64,000 nt of DNA. Origin: an uncultured Mycoplasma sp. (lineage in GTDB: Bacteria; Bacillota_I; Bacilli_A; Mycoplasmatales; Metamycoplasmataceae). The first letter of the stretch is position 1, and every line of letters begins with the position of its first letter. This document shows, piece after piece, positions 21,298 through 31,377 of the stretch. The stretch lies in assembly GCA_947039955.1 (NCBI GenBank), contig CAMRAC010000001.1, forward strand, positions 1 through 64,000. The letters run 5' to 3'. The translations under genes and the position numbers were made by a program. Below the pieces are notes generated by a model that saw only the letters and a list, made by a program, of their open reading frames with translations, was not told the DNA's origin and did no database searches.

Positions 21298-22006
21298 ACT
21301 TTTCATAGTTGGAACTCCAATTGGAAACTTAAAAGACATCACCTTAAGAGCAATAGAAACACTACAAGAAGTTGATTATGTTGCTTGTGAAGACACCAGA
21401 GTCACCAAAGTTCTTTTAGCATCTCTTAATATCAAAGGGAAAAAGATTATTTCATATCACAACCATAACGAAATCCCTTCAACTAAAGGTATTTTAGAAT
21501 TATTAACTAATGGCAGCAATGTTGCCTTAGTTAGTGATGCAGGAATGCCTATGATTGCAGACCCTGGTTTTAACTTATTGAAAGAAGTAAAGAATGGTGA
21601 ATTTGATTTTGAAATTATCCCTGGAGTTTCAGCTGTAACCACCTCTATTGTTATGTCAGGTTTAGGTCCAAACTTTACCTTTCTAGGATTTCCTAAAAAC
21701 ACAAAAAGTCAAATGGCAAATCAAATAAAAAATATTACAACTGGAACATATATATTTTTTATTGCTCCACATAAATTATTATTTTCATTAGAAACACTGC
21801 ATGAACAATTCCAAGGAAAAGAAAAGGTTTTTCTTTGTAAAGAACTAACAAAAAAATTTGAAGAACACTTTCAAGGAACTGCTCAAGAATTGATTGAAAA
21901 ATTACCAGAAAACATTAAGGGTGAATTCACTTTAGTATTTTCAATTGATAAAATTAAAAAAGAAAAAATTAACAAATATCAAAAAAACAGCATTAATAAA
22001 ATATAA
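21287..22006 (+). CDS. rsmI: 16S rRNA (cytidine-2'-O)-methyltransferase RsmI
   Basis: A 239-residue tetrapyrrole-methylase-fold enzyme that uses SAM to methylate C1402 of 16S rRNA. Family motifs are KLFIVGTPIGNLKDITLRA, ACEDTRVTKVLL, LVSDAGMPMIADPGFNLL, and a PGVSAVTTSIVMSGL stretch with FLGFPKN. There are no TGA codons. It is coupled to holB by an 11-nt overlap. Confidence 0.95.
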   Translation: MRGKLFIVGTPIGNLKDITLRAIETLQEVDYVACEDTRVTKVLLASLNIKGKKIISYHNHNEIPSTKGILELLTNGSNVALVSDAGMPMIADPGFNLLKEVKNGEFDFEIIPGVSAVTTSIVMSGLGPNFTFLGFPKNTKSQMANQIKNITTGTYIFFIAPHKLLFSLETLHEQFQGKEKVFLCKELTKKFEEHFQGTAQELIEKLPENIKGEFTLVFSIDKIKKEKINKYQKNSINKI

Positions 22007-22034
22007 TTATAAATAATTAATTTAAAGAGGTTTT

Positions 22035-22853
22035 ATGAAAATGATATTCGCTACAGATGTTGATGGAACAATATTGACAGATCAAGGAGTTCCTCATGCA
22101 GCGACAAATATTGCATTTAAGTATGCTAGATCAAAAAATCACAATGTTGTGATAGCAACTGGAAGATCACTTTCAAGAACCAAACCATTAGTAGATATGA
22201 TGCCAGATGTTAATTACTTAATTTGTAATAATGGAGCCTTAGTTAAAGACTTAAAAAACAAGAAAATATTGGACTTGCATTCTATTTCTCCAAAACATTA
22301 TTCAGCAATGATTGACTATGCTAAAAATAATAACTTCTCTTTTACAATGCATACTGACAAGCAAACTTATACATGACCGGAAACAAGGCATTCAAATAAT
22401 ATCAACATTGACGAAACACTTAATATTAGCATTAGCAACTTTATTCTTTCAAACCCAGAATCTAAAACTTTAGAAAACGGAGAATCAATTACTCAACTTT
22501 CTCTTTTAGGCTCAATCGAAGCATGCACAAAAAGTTTTCCAATAATTGAAAATATGTTTAACGGTCTTCAATCTGTATTTTTAACTAACGCTATTTTTAT
22601 AGATGTTAATCCTTTAGGTGTTTCAAAATGAACTGGTCTAAAATTCTTAGCTAATATATTAGATATTGACTCACAAGACATTGTTACATTTGGTGATTCT
22701 GGCAATGACTTAGAAATGTTAAAAGGTGCTGGTAAATATGGTTTTCCTTTAGAAAATTCCACAGCTGACTTAGTTGCAATTTTACCTCCTAAAATAGGAA
22801 ATAATAACACTGATGCTATTGCAAAAAAAATAACCGAATTGGTTAATCAATAG
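22035..22853 (+). CDS. Cof-type HAD family sugar-phosphate phosphatase
   Basis: A 272-residue HAD hydrolase of the Cof subfamily. Motif I is ATDVDGTIL, motif II is VIATGRS, and motifs III/IV are GVSKWTGLKFL with VTFGDSGNDLEML. A type IIB cap lies between. Two TGA Trp codons are used. The substrate cannot be read from sequence; relatives dephosphorylate sugar phosphates, FMN or pyridoxal phosphate. AAAGAGG lies 6 nt before the ATG. Its TAG directly abuts the pepF stop on the other strand. Confidence 0.88.
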
Positions 22854-24692
22854 TTATTTATTTTTAGATTTTTTGAAAAGTTTTTTTCCTATTCTTTCAT
22901 ATTCATCAATTTTTGATTTCAAAACATCAAATGCTTGATTATAAATATTTTCATCATATAGATCAATCCCTGCATTCTTTAGAACCTCAACAGGTCAATC
23001 ACTTCCGCCAGCTTTTAAGAAGTTATTAATATAATCTTCTAAAGCTTCTTTACCATTGTCTTTATATTTTTGAAAGAAAGCATTAGCGACCACAAAACCA
23101 ATTGCATATTTATATACGTAAAAATCATAGTAAAAGTGTGGAACAATAACAGAGGCTATTAGTTGCTCATCTTTATCATATTTTTGATTCTTTTTTAGTG
23201 AATATTTTTTAACATTGTTAGCATAGACTTCTTTTATGGCATCAAATGTTGAAACAGATTTTCCCTCATCAACTAAGTTATATAAATCATATTCATAATT
23301 AGATCACATTGTTTGTCTTCTAACAGTGCCTTCAAAATCTTCAATAGCTTCTGATAATAAGTGGAATTTCAATTTATCATCTTTTGTATTATTTAATAAA
23401 TAATCTTGTAGCATCAACTCATTAAATATAGAAGCAATTTCAGCCAAGAAAATAGGATAAGAAGCTAAGTTGATTGGTTGTTCATTATCCGAATAGTAAG
23501 AATGCATAGAGTGACCTATTTCATGAGCTAAAGTAGCTACAGATCTAATTGATTCATCAAAATTCATCAAGATATACTTTTTATCTAAACCAAAAGATCC
23601 ACCAATTGAATATGCCCCCGTTCTTTTATTGTCCACAGGAATATAGTCAATTCATCTTTCGTCAAACATCTCTTGAACTTTATCTTGATATTCTTTACCC
23701 ATTGGCGCCAAAGATAAATGTACTTCTTTTTGCATTTCTTCAACAGTATAGTTTGTGTCTGCATCAACTAAAGGCAACATTGAATCTCAAGCTTTCATAG
23801 TTTTATTAAACTTAACAGCGAAGAATGATTTTTTCAAACTATAGAATCTTTGAAAGTGATAATTATTTTTTTGTACCGAATCATAAAGAGTGTTCAATAA
23901 TTTTTTATCTACTTGATCTTCATCTATTAAAGCCGAAACACTAGAATCATATTTTCTTTCAATAGATCATGTTGATATATTTTTAAAATGTTGATATAAA
24001 AGGTTTGCAAAAGTACCTTTATGTTGTAAATAAGCGCTATTTCAATTGTTGTAAGTTGATTTACGCACTAATTCATCTTTCGATTTTAAAAGGGCGGTAC
24101 GGTTAGCTAAAGTTATCTTTGTTTTTTTACCTGTTTTAGAAACTGCTTCTTTATAGTTTAATTCCGAGTTATAAAGGATGCTAAAAACATCACTAGCACT
24201 AATCTCCGCTCTTGATATCTTCTTAACAAACTCTTCAATTTCGTTTGGTAATTTATGCATCTTGCCGTCAAGAACAAAAATGATGTCCTTTTTGTAATTT
24301 GTGAATTCAGGCAATGTAACTCATTCTCTTAGTTTATTTTCATTATCAAAAAATCTATTTGTTTCTGATCCTAACCTTTTATTAAATTCAAATAATTTAA
24401 ATTCTAAATCATCTTGCAACTTACTAAATTCTGGAGAAACAACATTTACACTTATATTATTACTTATGTAGTTGGATATTTTATTAGCTAGAATAGAAGA
24501 CTTCTCGCTATTTTCAATATGACTTAAATATGACTTTGATGAATCATATTTTGAATCTTTCTCAATTATATCAACTTCAATTAATTCAAAATATTGGGAA
24601 ATTAAATCTTCTATTTTTTGACCTTCTAATAAGTAGTCTAGGTCAAATCTATATTCTTCAGGTATGTCCTTATATTTTTTATATTCTTTCAT
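22854..24692 (-). CDS. pepF: Oligoendopeptidase F (M3 family)
   Basis: A 612-residue cytosolic zinc peptidase that degrades imported oligopeptides. The catalytic motif is [13 protein letters not shown], with the downstream Glu in [14 protein letters not shown]. The N-terminus ([13 protein letters not shown]) is typical of PepF. Several TGA Trp codons split it in the track. It begins 15 nt after apt, with a weak AAAGAG before the ATG, so it is probably the second gene of an apt-pepF unit. Confidence 0.95.
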
Positions 24693-24707
24693 AAAACTCT
24701 TTTCAAT

Positions 24708-25217
24708 TTATGTTTTTATTAATGACACTACTTCAATGTCTTTAAATTTATTTGCACCATGTAGCTCAGTTAATTCCAATAAGAAAACAATCTTTGAAAC
24801 AATACCACCTTGTGATTCTACTAAGTCAATTATTGCTTTTGTAGTTCCTCCAGTAGCAAGAACGTCATCAATAATGATAACCTTTTGTCCAGGTTGGATT
24901 CTATTAGTTTGAATCTCTAGAATATTTTTTTCACCATATTCTAATAAGTATTCTTTTTGGATAACTTCACCAGGAAGTTTTTTTTGTTTTCTAACCATTA
25001 CAAAAGGTTTTGAAAGAATTGCTGCAACAGGAGTTCCAAACAAAAATCCTCTAGCATCAGGGCCTAATATGATGTCTGCATCACGACATGATTCAACCAT
25101 TTTCATAACACTATAATTTAAAGCTTCTCCATTAGCTAACAAGGGAGAGATGTCTTTGAAATTAATTCCTTTTTCTGGGAAGTCAGGAATATTTGTAATA
25201 TATTTTTCTAAGTTCAT
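24708..25217 (-). CDS. apt: Adenine phosphoribosyltransferase
   Basis: A 169-residue enzyme that makes AMP from adenine and PRPP, a purine-salvage step important in organisms without de novo synthesis. Motifs are IPDFPEKGINFKDISPLL, GPDARGFLFG, VRKQKKLPGEV and the PRPP loop VIIIDDVLATGGTT. There are no TGA codons. The family's usual length is ~170. It is likely transcribed with pepF. Confidence 0.97.
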   Translation of the reverse strand: MNLEKYITNIPDFPEKGINFKDISPLLANGEALNYSVMKMVESCRDADIILGPDARGFLFGTPVAAILSKPFVMVRKQKKLPGEVIQKEYLLEYGEKNILEIQTNRIQPGQKVIIIDDVLATGGTTKAIIDLVESQGGIVSKIVFLLELTELHGANKFKDIEVVSLIKT

Positions 25218-25228
25218 AATATGTAAAC

Positions 25229-25234
25229 ATTATA
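25229..25234 (-). promoter_or_regulatory. -10 box of apt
   Basis: TATAAT on the minus strand, 11 nt before the apt ATG, leaving room for a leader of only a few bases and no Shine-Dalgarno. Confidence 0.45.
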
Positions 25235-25367
25235 TCACTAAAAAATACAATTATTGTTTTAAAAATAAATAGACATACTCCTTATATTTAAGAAAAAGTC
25301 AATATGCACCTTGTTATATTGGTTATATTATTAATTGTAAATATAAAATTTACCATTAAATAATTGC

Positions 25368-25373
25368 TATAAT
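25368..25373 (+). promoter_or_regulatory. -10 box of the M42 aminopeptidase gene
   Basis: TATAAT ends 23 nt before the ATG at 25397; the leader contains AAGTAGGTG as a ribosome-binding site. The rest of the 179-bp intergenic region between the divergent genes shows no other feature. Confidence 0.5.
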
Positions 25374-25396
25374 TTATATTAAGAAGTAGGTGTAAT

Positions 25397-26485
25397 ATGA
25401 ACAAAAAAGATCAAGAGTTATTTAATAAATTAAAAAAATATATGGATATTCAAGGAATGTCTAGATACGAAGAAGAAGTTGCTAATGAATTAAAAACAAC
25501 ACTAAATGATAAGTTAATGTATGAAAGAGATGGACTAGGATCTATGATTATTAGCCACAAAGCAAAACAAAGTGGACCAGTAATCCAAATTGCTGCGCAC
25601 ATGGATGAAGTTGGATTTATTGTACAAGACATTTTAGATAATGGTCAATTAACTTTATCTATGATTGGTGGTGTTTGACCTTTAACAGTAATCGGTACAA
25701 AAGGGCTTTTATTATTAAATGATGGAAAAAAAATTAACGGGGTATTTGGTCATACTTCGATTCATATTTTAGAAATTGAAAAAAGATCTAAGGCACCTGA
25801 GTTGAAAGAGTTATTCTTAGATGCTGGTTTCGCATCTAAGAATGAAGCTGTTGAAGCAGGTATTGAAGTTGGTAACCAAGTTTGTTTAACTGGAGATGTT
25901 TTTGCTTTTGGTAAAGATGATAAATACGTTGCTGGTAAAGCAATGGATAATAGGGCAGGTGTGACAATTTTACATGAGTTGATTTTAAGACTAAGGGATA
26001 AGACCTTGCCAAACCAAACTTACTTTGTTGGGACAACTCAAGAAGAAGTTGGGACAAGGGGAGCAAAGACATCTGTTTCAAAGATTAAACCAGATGTTGC
26101 AATAGCTCTTGATACTTGTGCTGCACATGATACTTTTGGTGCTATTAAAGGTATTCAAAAACTTGGAGATGGTGCTTCTCTTAGAATAAAAGATGGTGGA
26201 ACATTAATGGATCCAAAATTAGTTGATTACATTATGAATATCGCTAAAGAAAACAACATACCCGCTTACAAATATGTTGCTCAAGGTGGAGGAACGGATG
26301 CTGCAGAGTTACAATTTGGTTCAAACGGTGTTTCAACAATCACTATTTCAATACCTCAAAGATATTTACACTCACCTCTAGGTGTATCTCACTTAGATGA
26401 TTTAAATGCAATAATTGATTTAATTGAGAAAATTGTATTAGGTTTAGACCAAAAAACATTTGACACTAAAATAAAATATAATTAA
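25397..26485 (+). CDS. M42 family aminopeptidase (glutamyl aminopeptidase-like)
   Basis: A 362-residue dinuclear zinc aminopeptidase of the PepA/FrvX/YsdC type. Metal and catalytic motifs are AAHMDEVGFIV (His, Asp), GKAMDNRAGV (bridging Asp), TTQEEVGTRGA (catalytic Glu and metal Glu) and IALDTC (metal Asp); the last His is in RYLHSPLGVSHLDD. One TGA Trp at residue 94 splits it. It works in the cytosol on peptides and belongs with PepF and the two M17 enzymes. Confidence 0.92.
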
Positions 26486-26498
26486 TTTTAAATATTAA

Positions 26499-28184
26499 TT
26501 AATATAAATCGAAAACTCTTGTTTCAATTACAAGGGTTTTTTCATCTTGTTTTTGATTATATATTTCAACATCAATATCTTCGAAAATATTTTTTTCATT
26601 TTTTATTCAAAATAATAAGTAATTTATTGTTGGTAACAAAACAAATATTGCAATAAAAACAAGGTACAGTATTGCCGCTGTTAAATTATTAATAAATGTT
26701 GTTCCATCAGGATTAGGTCTCATAAAACCTCAATTTGAATTATCAAATGGATTATTTACAGCAGCAACTATTGTAAAAATTATACTCATTGTTAATGCGA
26801 GGAAAACACCAATTACAGAAGTCATTACTAAGACTGTGTATACTCATGATTTATCATTGTCTTTTATCTTACCTTTTTTAAAACTTAACCTGTTTTGGTT
26901 ATCAAGTTTCATTGTTTTAAGGAAGTTTTGGTTTTTTAAGTTTTTACCTTTTGAAAATTTAGGTTTAAAAATATTTTTTCAATATAAAAATATCATTATT
27001 GCATATACCAAGAAGAAGAAGAAGACAGGGAAATTAGATAAACCATCAATAAAAGAATCTGAATTCATTATTATTGCCGGAATGTATGCCACGAGTGCTC
27101 AAAATAAAATGGTTAATGAATAGTAAATTAATCCGGTTGTTTTATGACCAAATTTAAGATTCATTTGTCTTGAGTAAAATATTTTTTCAGAAAAAGAAAT
27201 ATTTTCAAATTCAGATAATGTTCCTGCGCCGATAGCGTTTGTAGTTCCTGCGGCTGAAATAAACAAGAAAAGTGAAACAAATATTTTCATTCCATAAGCA
27301 ACCTCTGAACCAAAGATATCTCCAAACATTTGATCAATGCTTGATGAAGGTTTAAGATTTCCATCAGCATCAAATCTTTGCACATGTAATATTGCTGAAA
27401 TAGAAATTAATAAATAAGCAATAACTACAAGCAACATACTTAAAACTATTACTTTTGAAACTACTTTTTGACCACCCTTCACTTTTCTAGACATTGATCC
27501 AACTCCTGCAAAAGCATCAAAAGCAAATAAAGCTGCAGGCAATGATTTCATCACACCCTGGAATGATTCAAAAGAATTTGGTCCATTAGTTCCGGGGATA
27601 AATCCATTTTCCCCTCCCGCGTGGTGTGTGTTAGGTAAGACAATACCGACAATCATAACAATTAACAAAGGAATAAATTTTAAGAATGTAGTGACTAAAG
27701 CAAATCTACCAGAAGCTTTAACTGATAATTTATTCATTAAAGTTAAGAATGAAACCATAACTAGTGAAACTATGGCAATAACATATAAAGGAACTTCTAT
27801 ACTTGGATTAATATTATTTAAGAAAGAGAAAAAAATCTCAACAGAAAAAAAACTTAAAACAACCATCATAATAGAATTGTAGAAAAAAGAGTAATTAGTT
27901 GTTACTGCATGTCTAAATCAATTTTGTTTATTAGTGCTAACCCTTTGAGCTCAAGAAGATAATCCTGAAGCGTTTTTAACTCTAGCAATTTTACCAAAGT
28001 GAACAGCTACCAAAAGAGCAATAATACCTGAAATTACTCAGGTAGAAATTCAACCAACTCCATCGCCGCCAACATTACTTGCAATACTTCCATTTTTAAA
28101 AAATATTCCAATACCAACAATAGAACCAATACATATAGCAAAAGCTGAGAAGAAACCAAGTTTTTTAAAATTTTGTTCTTTCAT
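26499..28184 (-). CDS. APC family amino acid permease
   Basis: A 561-residue multi-pass transporter; TGA codons hide both ends in the track. The N-terminus FFSAFAICIGSIVGIGIFF is the APC signature of TM1. About 12-14 hydrophobic helices follow, including LPAALFAFDAFAGVGSMSRKVKGG, the conserved TM6 region. The C-terminal ~35 residues are charged and cytosolic. The start has AAGGACA just upstream. Substrate unknown; amino acid uptake fits the neighbouring peptidases. Confidence 0.9.
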
Positions 28185-28282
28185 GAGTGTCCTTGCTTTG
28201 TTTTTTAAAATTAATTATATATTAAAATGACAATTAAAGAAGATATAATAATTATATTATACACAAAAGAAAAGAGCTCAAT

Positions 28283-28759
28283 ATGTCAATATATGATTTC
28301 AAATTGAAAAACTCAATAGGAGAAGTAATCGATTTTAAAACATTTAAAGGCAAAACAATTTTAATTATTAATGTTGCTAGTAAATGTGGTTTCTCAATCC
28401 AGTATAAAGGATTGGAAAAATTACATCAAGATTATAAAGAAAGTGGCTTGGTTGTTCTAGGATTTCCTTGTAATCAATTTAAAAATCAAGAATTTGAAAA
28501 TGATCAAGAAATCAAAGATTTTTGTACATTAAAATATGATGTAACATTTGAAATATTTTCAAGAATAGATGTTAAGGGAGAAAATCAAACTCCATTATAT
28601 AAATTTTTAACAGAAGGTTTTCCTTGAAATAGTAAAAACCTTGATGTAAAATGAAACTTTGAAAAATTCCTAATTAATAAAGAAGGACAGATAGTTAACA
28701 GATATCTTTCATTAAAAACACCGAAAAATATAGAAAAAGATATTATTAAAATAATATAA
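28283..28759 (+). CDS. Glutathione peroxidase-family thiol peroxidase
   Basis: A 158-residue thioredoxin-fold peroxidase, the usual length for the bacterial family. The active-site tetrad is visible: Cys in NVASKCGFS (Cys instead of selenocysteine), Gln in GFPCNQF, and Trp and Asn in VKWNFEKF. A second Cys in the GFPCNQF segment, plus one in FCTLKYD, could serve as resolving residue, which would make thioredoxin the likely reductant. Two TGA Trp codons lie near the C-terminal end; one is the active-site Trp. It converges with nagA (3 nt between stops). It probably reduces peroxides. Confidence 0.92.
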
Positions 28760-28762
28760 TTT

Positions 28763-29920
28763 TTACTTTAAAAGATTACCATCAATATATGATTGAATAT
28801 ATTTCATATCATTTTCAAATGTCATGAAAACAATATTCGCTTTTTTACCAATAACAATGTCTCCGATATTATTTTCAAGTTTCAGATTTCTAGCAGCATT
28901 ATAAGAAGATACCATTACTAATTCTTCTCATGAACATTTAGTCGCTTTCTTGAAGTTATTAACTAAAAAGATAAATGGACAAGCTCCACCAGAAAGCGTA
29001 CTTGTTCCTTCTAAATAAAATCAATTACCTTTTTTCTCAATTGCAAGATTTCCTAATTTGTATTTTCCATCTTTAAAACCTTTTGGTGGTAAAGAATCAG
29101 ACACAATAGAAATGTTTTTAATATCTATATTTTTGTATGAGTATTCAATGACTTTGTTATCAACGTGAACTCCATCAGCAATAATTTCAATATTTAGATT
29201 TGATTCATATTGCTTATTAAAAATAGCATTAAGAATACCTAAATCATGATGATGAAAACCGCTCATTGCATTATACAAGTGAGTAATTCTACTTACACCG
29301 TTCTTCAATGACTTTTTAGCATCATCAAAACCTGCATTAGAGTGTCCTAAAGCAAAGATGAAGTCATCTCCATACTTTTCAATTAGATCAAGGTTTTTAT
29401 CCACTTCTGGGGCAACTGTCATAATCACAGGAATTGAGACATTTTTCTTAATTGTTTTCAAAAATTGTTCATTGATAGGAATAATTAATTTTTCTTCATG
29501 AGCACCTTTTTTAACTTTGCTAATAAAAGGACCTTCATAATATCACGCAGCCAATTTTGGAAGCGTAGCATTCTTATTAGCTAACTTGTCAATTAATACA
29601 GATGAGCTAACTAATTTTTCTAATGTTGAAGTAACGGTTGTTCCTGCAAAAGCAACAACACCTTCCTTAGATAGGTTTTTTAAATAATTAATGTAATCAT
29701 CTTCAAAAGAAGTATTTCCTAAATCATCGAAAGCCATTCCATAACCACCATGAGTATGTGAATCAACGAAGCCAGGCATTAATATTTGACCATCACAATC
29801 TATTCCTTTTTCAATAGTTGTACCAGGTTTCATACTAACTACAATACCAGAATCATCTATTTCAATGAAACCTATATATGAAGAATTTTTGGTAATTATG
29901 AAAAGGTTTTTATAAATCAA
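28763..29920 (-). CDS. nagA: N-acetylglucosamine-6-phosphate deacetylase
   Basis: A 385-residue amidohydrolase that makes glucosamine-6-phosphate. Motifs are LMPGFVDSHTHGGYG (metal site), ALGHSNA, THLYNAMSGFHH (metal His), IADGVHV and IVSDSLPP (catalytic Asp). Two TGA Trp codons split it. The start appears to be a TTG overlapping the end of nagB by 11 nt; the next in-frame ATG would remove conserved sequence. It lies downstream of nagB and is co-transcribed. Confidence 0.94.
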
Positions 29921-30665
29921 GTTCTAACTCTTCCCCTAGTCCAGTAGCTTTATCAAAAATAATTGTTACATCTTTGTGTTTCAATAATGCACTTGCTGGT
30001 AAGTCAATATCAAACTTTTTAGCATTGAATAATTTGTGCAATACTTCTTTTTTAGAATCACCAAAAGCTAATAAGTATATTTTTTTAGTGTTTAAAATTG
30101 ATTCTAGACCCATTGAAATAGCTTGTTTTGGAACTTGTGAAATATCTTTTTTGAAGAATTTTGCAGCATTAACATTAATTGTTTCTTCAGTTAAATCTAC
30201 AACTCTTGTTAAAGAATCTAATTTAGAACCTGGTTCATTAAATCCGATGTGTCCATTTGTACCAATACCTAATATTTGAATATCAATTCCACCATTTTTT
30301 TCAATTAATTTATCAAAGTTTTGATCAACTGTTGGAAAGTGTGTATTTTCTAAATTCATTTCAACACGTGAAAATAATTGATGATTCATAAATTCTTTAT
30401 ATGTTTGTGGGTGACCTTCTTCAAGACCTAAGTATTCATCTAAATTATATGTAGAAACATTTTCTCAAGGTGTACGGCTTTCTTCAAAGTCTGCACCTAA
30501 AGTTTGGTAAAGAGCCATAGGTGTTGAACCAGTAGCTAAACCTAAATTTAATGGTTTTCCTTTTTTAATTTCTTTAAGTAATTCAAGAGCGACGAAACTT
30601 GATGCTTCAACACTAGTTTCGAATCCCTTAAATTTAATATTTGATTTCTTGTTAAATAAACTCAT
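29910..30665 (-). CDS. nagB: Glucosamine-6-phosphate deaminase
   Basis: A 251-residue isomerase/deaminase turning glucosamine-6-phosphate into fructose-6-phosphate and ammonia, which then feeds glycolysis. Motifs are LGLATGSTPMALYQ (phosphate loop), YNLDEYLGL (catalytic Asp) and LGIGTNGHIGFNEPGS. One TGA Trp (PWENVSTYNLDEY) breaks the track. AAGGA lies ~9 nt upstream of the ATG. It is divergent from the cutC-like gene. Confidence 0.96.
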
Positions 30666-30706
30666 TTTATAATATCCTTTTTTTTCAATAATTTTTTATA
30701 TGTCTA

Positions 30707-30712
30707 ATTTTA
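30707..30712 (-). promoter_or_regulatory. Candidate -10 box of nagB
   Basis: TAAAAT on the minus strand lies 41 nt before the nagB ATG. It overlaps the upstream region of the divergent cutC-like promoter, so the two could be co-regulated. Weak match. Confidence 0.3.
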
Positions 30713-30734
30713 ACACTTAAATGTACAAAAAATA

Positions 30735-30740
30735 TATAAT
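30735..30740 (+). promoter_or_regulatory. -10 box of the cutC-like gene, leaderless type
   Basis: TATAAT ends 9 nt before the ATG at 30750; no Shine-Dalgarno is present. Confidence 0.5.
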
Positions 30741-30749
30741 TTATTTATT

Positions 30750-31373
30750 ATGAATCAAAAAACAAACATTACAAAAGAAGCGTGCATAGCAACAATAGAA
30801 GAAGCAAAATATTTTATAGAAAAAAAAATTGATAGGTTTGAAACTTGTCACGATATGTCTAAAGGTGGATTAACACCCAAGGTAGAATTATTTAAATATA
30901 TTAAAGATAACTCCAATATACATCAAGTAATTATGATTAGAACAAATGATAATTTCTCAGTTAATAAGCAAGAGTTAGATTTAATGATTGTTCAAATAAA
31001 AGAATTTAAAGCGTTAGGTGCCACAGAGTTTATTTTTGGATTTATAAATGAAAAAAATGAAATTGATATACCTGCTTGTGAGACGTTAATCAAAAACCTT
31101 GATGGATGTAAATATGACTTCCACATGGCAATAGATTCTTTGGATAATTACAAAAGGGATTTTCCTATTTTAGTAGAAATGGGATTCAATAGAGTATTGA
31201 CAAAAGGTGGAAATTCACCCGCTATGAATAATATTGATTCTTTGAAAGAAATAATTAATGAATTCGGTGATAAAATTGAAATTCTTGTTGGTGGAAGTGT
31301 AACAAAAGATAACTATGAAGAAATAGTTTCTCTAACTTCCGCTACTCAAGTTCATGGAACTAAAATTGCTTAA
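30750..31373 (+). CDS. CutC family protein
   Basis: A 207-residue TIM-barrel protein, shorter than the ~240-250 of most CutC proteins. It follows the family pattern: RFETCHDMSKGGLTP (usually RIELC..L..GGLTPS), VIMIRTNDNFSVNKQELDLM (IRPR.gdF.Ys..E...M), ALGATEFIFGFI, DFHMAIDS (FHRAFD) and MGFNRVLTKGG (LG..RILTSG). CutC was named for copper homeostasis, but that role is disputed. Divergence from nagB and closeness to nagA suggest a link to amino-sugar metabolism. There are no TGA codons. The start is supported by the -10 box 9 nt upstream. Confidence 0.85.
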   Translation: MNQKTNITKEACIATIEEAKYFIEKKIDRFETCHDMSKGGLTPKVELFKYIKDNSNIHQVIMIRTNDNFSVNKQELDLMIVQIKEFKALGATEFIFGFINEKNEIDIPACETLIKNLDGCKYDFHMAIDSLDNYKRDFPILVEMGFNRVLTKGGNSPAMNNIDSLKEIINEFGDKIEILVGGSVTKDNYEEIVSLTSATQVHGTKIA

Positions 31374-31377
31374 TTAT

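Noticed and set aside
25218-25396. Possible small RNA or riboswitch in the largest intergenic region
   Set aside because: I found only promoters for the two divergent genes and the ribosome-binding site; no stable hairpin, terminator or conserved aptamer-like element is visible.
26836-27123. 95-aa plus-strand ORF opposite the amino acid permease
   Set aside because: It is the complement of the permease's C-terminal helices; the minus-strand frame continues through TGA with clear transmembrane segments.
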